The notes under the pieces are model-generated. The model ran no database searches. It was not told the origin of the DNA and saw only the letters and a program-made list of their open reading frames with translations. 64,000 bases of DNA from Owenia fusiformis (taxonomy: Eukaryota > Annelida > Polychaeta > Sabellida > Oweniidae). Made by a program: the position numbers and the translations under genes. The stretch covers positions 27,037,936-27,101,935 of the forward strand of contig CAIIXF020000006.1 in NCBI GenBank assembly GCA_903813345.2. Direction: 5' to 3'. Below are positions 59,609-64,000 of the stretch, piece by piece (position 1 is the first letter of the stretch; each line of letters opens with the position of its first letter).

Positions 59609-59768
59609 ATGCCTTAGTCACATTTGATCTATAGCAACCGTACATTGTCCGTAGCTTCCAAAAATCGAGGGAAATGCATAAAATATAGGAAAAGGCAGAA
59701 CGATGTAGTTTTGCTCTATCGATTTTTGGAAGCTACGACCGCCGTACACTCGCCGTAGAGCACTGAAC
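59609..59768. mobile_element. Hairpin element with a GCCTTAGTCACATTTG end
   Basis: 'cgtagcttccaaaaatcgag' is mirrored by 'tcgatttttggaagctacga'. The left end 'aatgccttagtcacatttg' matches the outer word of the 54 kb foldbacks, although the arms differ. Confidence 0.6.
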
Positions 59769-60199
59769 TGAGACTTAAAGCTTCATTTGCTTTGTTTGTC
59801 TAAATAAGTATCCCGAGTGAAAGACGAAATCAATTCAGGCCAGTGATTACATTGATCTTACATATTTTGAATTCATCAGTGTATTAAGTTTGCTTTTGGC
59901 CGATCGTGACGCTCAGCTAGATATTGGTCAAACTACGTCGCCATAATTTGGACTTCTTCGATCTCTTACGAGGATGATCGCTCATGACATAAGACTCACC
60001 ACCTTGTCAAATGAAGCTTGGATGCATTAGCATTTTTAAGATGAAATTACACTTTTGGACCCTACAAACAATATTAGTCCCCGATCTGATTTCCAAAAGG
60101 GCTCTAGAAAAGGGGTTTTGTTGTCCGGTACTTTCCCACATAAAATGATTGTACCGTTTGAAAGAACAGACTTCCCTCTTAAAGAAAACACCTCTTCTA

Positions 60200-61000
60200 T
60201 TGATGTAAACAGGGGCAAAAGGCACCAAAACGGGGTTAGACAAGGTGGTATTCTGAAGTCTCACTTTCTTGTCATCACGATTCCAGGTAAACCATTAGAC
60301 GGATTTACTTCAAATTTTCACACATGTTACATGGTAAGAAGTTCTAGAGCTGATTAACTTTGCGGCGGCCATCTTGCATTCTGGTGGCCATCTTGGAATT
60401 TTTTTTCAGATAAATATTGTCATCGCGATTCCACAAAAACCACATGACAGATGTACTTCAAATGTTCACACATGTAACATGGTAAAAAGTCCTAGACCTC
60501 ATTATTTTTTCGGTGGCCATCTTGCATTCTGGCAGCCATCTTGGAAGTTTAAAGATAAATCTTGTCATCACGATTTCAGGAAAACCAAATGGATTTACTT
60601 CAAATTTTCACACATATTACATGGTAAGAAGTTCTAGAGCTAATTAACCTTTCGGTGGCCATCTTGCATTCTGGCGGCCATCTTGGAAGTTTTTTGGATA
60701 AATCTTGTCATTGTGATTCAAGGAAAACCACTTTACTGATTTTCTTGAAATTTTTACACATGTTACAAGGAAGGTTACATGCTACCTTTTATATTGATAT
60801 AAACAGGGGCAAAAGGCAGTAAAGTGGGATTACACAAGGTGGTATTCTAAGGAGAATCTATTTTTCTGTATTTTAAACCACATAATTTGACATATATGCA
60901 TATTTGGTGTATGATATCATGTTTTATATTGATAGAAACATGGGCAAGAGGCGCTACAATGGGGTAACACATGGTGATATTCTAAGATACATATTTTTAC
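60200..61000 (+). repeat. Tandem/dispersed repeat, about 148-bp period
   Basis: 'gtcatcacgattcc'-type starts at 60271, 60419, 60564 and 60717 are each followed by 'ggatttacttcaaattttca', 'catggtaagaagttctagag' and 'ggccatcttgcattctgg' in most copies. A second motif ('aaacaggggcaaaaggca' ... 'ggtggtattct') occurs near 60208, 60800 and 60935. Confidence 0.85.
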
Positions 61001-61707
61001 TCTGCTTCTGTACTTTATACCACTTAAATGCATTTTGTGTATGACATCGATTGATTTTTAGAATAAATAACTACATTTCATCAAAAAGAAAAAAGATTAT
61101 TGAAAACGTCAAACATTTCTTTGAAATCCATTATTGCACAGTGATTTTTGAGAGCGAAATGTATGCTAAATTGGCCTTGATCTGAGTATATAACGGAATT
61201 AAAGCTCTTTTAAACGAAAATGTAAATGTGTGGAAAACCTTTCACTGTGCATCATGTCAAAGAAATGTTCTTCATGCCGTTGAATTATCTTCTGGACAGG
61301 TGATCACACAGAAGGAGAGACCTGCGTATCATATCCTTACTAAATATAAACAAAAATGACAAATGAGAAAGGAAAAAAGTGTAAAGCAACCTAGTGGGAA
61401 AAGCAAACTGTAAAGTGTAAAACTGGCAAACAAAAATCAAACCTGAATATCCCAAGACAATAATCTAATATGGGAATAAACAGCATCCACACCGTTCAAT
61501 GACCAATTCCTCATCAACGACCACAACTCCGAGGGACATTCCATTCATACTGAAGTCATTAAAATACATGTTGAAGAAAAATTGAAAATAATGATATCCA
61601 ATACTCATAAGATTAAAAAATAGTTGTAGATACTATAGTACTCATAAAAGCTGCAGATAACGTTTCTTCATCGGGAAAGCAAGCTGTCTCTTAGTCAGAT
61701 ATTAACT
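61001..61707. other. Intergenic, nothing recognised
   Basis: AT-rich; a possible weak copy of the 15780 repeat at about 61540-61650. Confidence 0.35.
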
Positions 61708-61787
61708 AACGAGCTGGTTCAGAGCACCAGCATGTCAAACTATGTGAATGGGCTCTGTATCCACAATGTTGCGAGTTCGAGACACAT
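61708..61787 (+). repeat. tRNA-like / SINE-like pol III box pair (tentative)
   Basis: 'gagctggttcagagcaccag' resembles a tRNA D-arm/A-box region and 'gcgagttcgagacac' resembles a T-arm B-box, spaced about 55 nt. No acceptor stem pairs convincingly and the anticodon arm is poor, so at most this is a tRNA-derived relic. Confidence 0.25.
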
Positions 61788-61860
61788 GTGCTCTTTGCGT
61801 TTAATAATCAACAAAAATCACTTAAACCTGCACTAAAACTGTGTGTCAGATCGATATAAG

Positions 61861-62940
61861 TACAGGGTGTCCGGAAAGTAAAAATACAAATGCTCTCATT
61901 TTAAGAAATTTACCTGTTTTGAGATGAAATTACTCCAGAATGTAGAATGACATTATAAGAATATATCCTGCAACTGTCATGACTTTTAGTTTCAAAATGA
62001 AAAAGTTATGGTTGTTATGGTTACGGGAGTCGAGGGTATGTGGAGCAACGTCACTGTAGTGCTTTACAAATCTCTTTCCTGCTCAGCTCATATAATCTTA
62101 GCACTCCACCATCTATTCCTATATTATATCAAATTATGTACCACAATAGCATCAGGATTAGTAATGTAACATTATTTGATAATTTCATATTACTACTATC
62201 ATTGAATATTCAGTATTTTCCCCATTATCTATACATTCTTGGTGCATTTTGACCGGTGATTCAAAGACCTGACAAAACCGCTGCTGTCCATCTCTCAGAT
62301 TGTTGATAAAATTGGCTTCCAGCTGAGTCTCATTTGTATGTTGAACTTTTTACAAATATTGCTTTCAAATGGTCATTAAGGTAGAAGTCTAAAGAGGCTT
62401 TATCAGGTGAATATGGGGCATTGTATAAAAAGGTTTAATGTCAAGACACTCCATTGTAAGATTTGTTTTTTGCTTTGTGAATCGGTGCATTGTGGAGATG
62501 CAATATTGACTTTCCTACTAATGGCCAGAGACCATTCTTCTAGGCACTTGTATAATACTTCTTTCATTTTACTCGTTAGTGACATAACATAGTTCTGATA
62601 TGTGCTAATGACATCATTATATAAAAGAAAACACTATGGCAGCAATAATACAATGATGAACAAAACAAAATATAGATAGAAAATACAACAAAAAACACTG
62701 TTTCAAATGGTTGTCTTTTAGCAATTTTTCACTTTTTAGCGTTGTTCTGGAACTGCTCCACATACCTCTCACATCCGTAACCATAACAACCGTAACTTGA
62801 ACACATTAAGAATATATGTGATGAAAGTTTGTAGATATATTGTCATATTGTTCCTCTACAATCTGTAGCAATTTCATTTCAAAAAACCCAAATTTCTTAA
62901 AATAAGAGTATTTGTATCTTTACTTTCCGGACACCCTGTA
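61861..62940. mobile_element. Mariner-type relic, 1.08 kb, with 180-bp TIRs
   Basis: TACAGGGTGTCCGGAAAGTA is matched by the inverted right end finishing ACACCCTGTA at 62940. Similarity extends inward to 'gttatggttacgg' and 'ggtatgtggagca' on both sides. Inside on the minus strand, near 62345-62425, one frame reads PYSPDKASLDFYLNDHLKAIF, the PYSPDLxxxDFxLWxxLK block of mariner transposases, with disrupted frames around it. Confidence 0.88.
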
Positions 62941-63206
62941 TAGGGTTTGGAAACTAAATTGTACCAACAAAAAGAACTTAAAAACACTGCTACAATATCA
63001 ACATATGGTGGTGACATAAAAATAATGTATAGAAAAATCTACTGAACCAAAATAAACTTTGTGATAGAAGAACTGATTGTTTGCTCTAAGTTTTCAACTA
63101 AATATATTTATAATAAGCAATGTTTTATCGAAAAGAAAAAATAATTTCATGTCATATAAAATCAAATAAATTAATTATATTTTTTTTCGTTGTGTTAGTT
63201 ACACCA

Positions 63207-63331
63207 GTAATAATAAACCTGTTTATAAAGTGGTGTTAACTAGACTATATAATTTAACAGTCATAAAAGTAATAATAAACCTGTTTATAAAGTGGTCTTA
63301 ACAAGACTATAGAATTTAACAGTCATAAAAC
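63207..63331 (+). repeat. 62-bp tandem duplication
   Basis: 'gtaataataaacctgtttat' begins two copies at 63207 and 63269, each running to 'ttaacagtcataaaa' with few changes. Confidence 0.92.
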
Positions 63332-63639
63332 CTAAAAAAATATACCAGGAAGGGACCATTGTGAATGTAAATGTATAAAGCATGGATGCCATAGGAAACG
63401 GAACAAAAGTTATAACAGAACCTAGCATGGAGAAAGTGTAACTGGTAAATTGTAATAAAAATAGTATAGATCATGATCTAACATGACATAGTATGCCTTA
63501 CAACTCATCCTCCCTAACATTATTAAAGACTACAAAAGAGTATATTATAGTGATTCACTCGATTATGCTGGTTACCTAAACGCTTTGTTTCGGTAACAAA
63601 ATGTGGGAACATCGAAGGTATGATTTTTCCTTTCATACT

Positions 63640-63960
63640 TTGTAGGCAGAATTCCCACGACATTTTTTCTCACAAACGTGTATCAGTATCTGTTAAAGAA
63701 AATGTGCAGATTTGCAAACAAATAGTTCAGAAGACAACATAATCGTACATTTAATTCCTCACTTAAGTTACATAAACGGTATTTCGAAAAAACAGTTCAG
63801 ATCTGCACTTTTAACCCAAACCTTTATGTAACTTAAGTTAGGAATTAAATCGACGATTCTGTCATCTTCTGAGCTATTTTTCGCAAACATGTTCATTTTC
63901 TAAGACATATGATACTGATTCACGTTTGTGAGAAAAAAACGTCGAGAGGATTCTGACAAA
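63640..63960. mobile_element. Foldback element, about 320 bp, near right edge
   Basis: 'tttttctcacaaacgtgtat', 'tagttcagaagacaacata' and 'aattcctcacttaagttac' on the left have inverse partners on the right ('cacgtttgtgagaaaaaaac', 'tgtcatcttctgagcta', 'gtaacttaagttaggaatt'). The centre is near 63800. Confidence 0.85.
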
Positions 63961-64000
63961 TCGTACCTGTAATCGAGCGGATCACCAGTGTATATACAGG

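Noticed and set aside
61708-61787. A functional tRNA gene
   Set aside because: A-box and B-box-like words exist but acceptor and anticodon stems do not pair. At most a tRNA-derived relic.

Overview
The window looks like AT-rich nuclear DNA from an annelid (a polychaete-like worm). The reason is specific: it holds genes for both kinds of subunit of the giant extracellular hexagonal-bilayer haemoglobin. Two genes encode linker chains (coiled coil, LDL-receptor class A module, C-terminal beta domain) and four encode secreted globins, two of B type and two of A type. Genes are split by GT-AG introns and most of the rest is transposon-derived. I cannot name the species.

Layout. 1-2.3 kb: 3' part of linker gene 1 (+). 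2.3-10.3 kb: repeats and relics (a TIR element, an L1-like LINE fragment, a Tc1-like relic, a MITE). 10.3-13.7 kb: complete linker gene 2 (-). 14.6-16.4 kb: a TIR-bounded element carrying a Penelope-like reverse transcriptase fragment. 16.9-19.5 kb: B-type globin 1 (+), with a 1.06 kb TIR element in its second coding intron. 22-24.8 kb: LINE relic and a foldback element. 24.8-27.1 kb: a 47-bp satellite broken by a 1.2 kb insertion with terminal inverted repeats and a target duplication. 27.2-28.2 kb: intronless heparan sulfate 3-O-sulfotransferase-like gene (-). 31.0-32.5 kb: B-type globin 2 (-). 33.1-34.1 kb: mariner relic. 35.6-38.5 kb: A-type globin 3 (+). 39.5-41.2 kb: G-rich tandem repeat. 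42.1-44.6 kb: A-type globin 4 (+). 44.6-52.6 kb: foldback and TIR elements. 52.6-53.7 kb: intronless class A GPCR (+). 53.7-64 kb: foldback families, a mariner relic and tandem repeats.

How the genes fit together. Globins and linkers are the two building blocks of one secreted respiratory particle, so this is a clustered locus for a single macromolecular complex. Each globin has two canonical globin introns (phase 2 in helix B, phase 0 in helix G) and, by my reading, a short non-coding leader exon under a TATA box, joined 5-8 nt before the ATG. Both linkers have internal and terminal coding exons of identical length (113, 123, 181, 199 nt). Globins 1 and 2, and the two linkers, each form a tail-to-tail pair. 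The most notable protein-level points are in globin 4 (distal His replaced by Gln, followed by a Cys) and in the Tyr/Arg-rich tails of both A-type globins. The sulfotransferase and the GPCR have no evident link to the haemoglobin genes.
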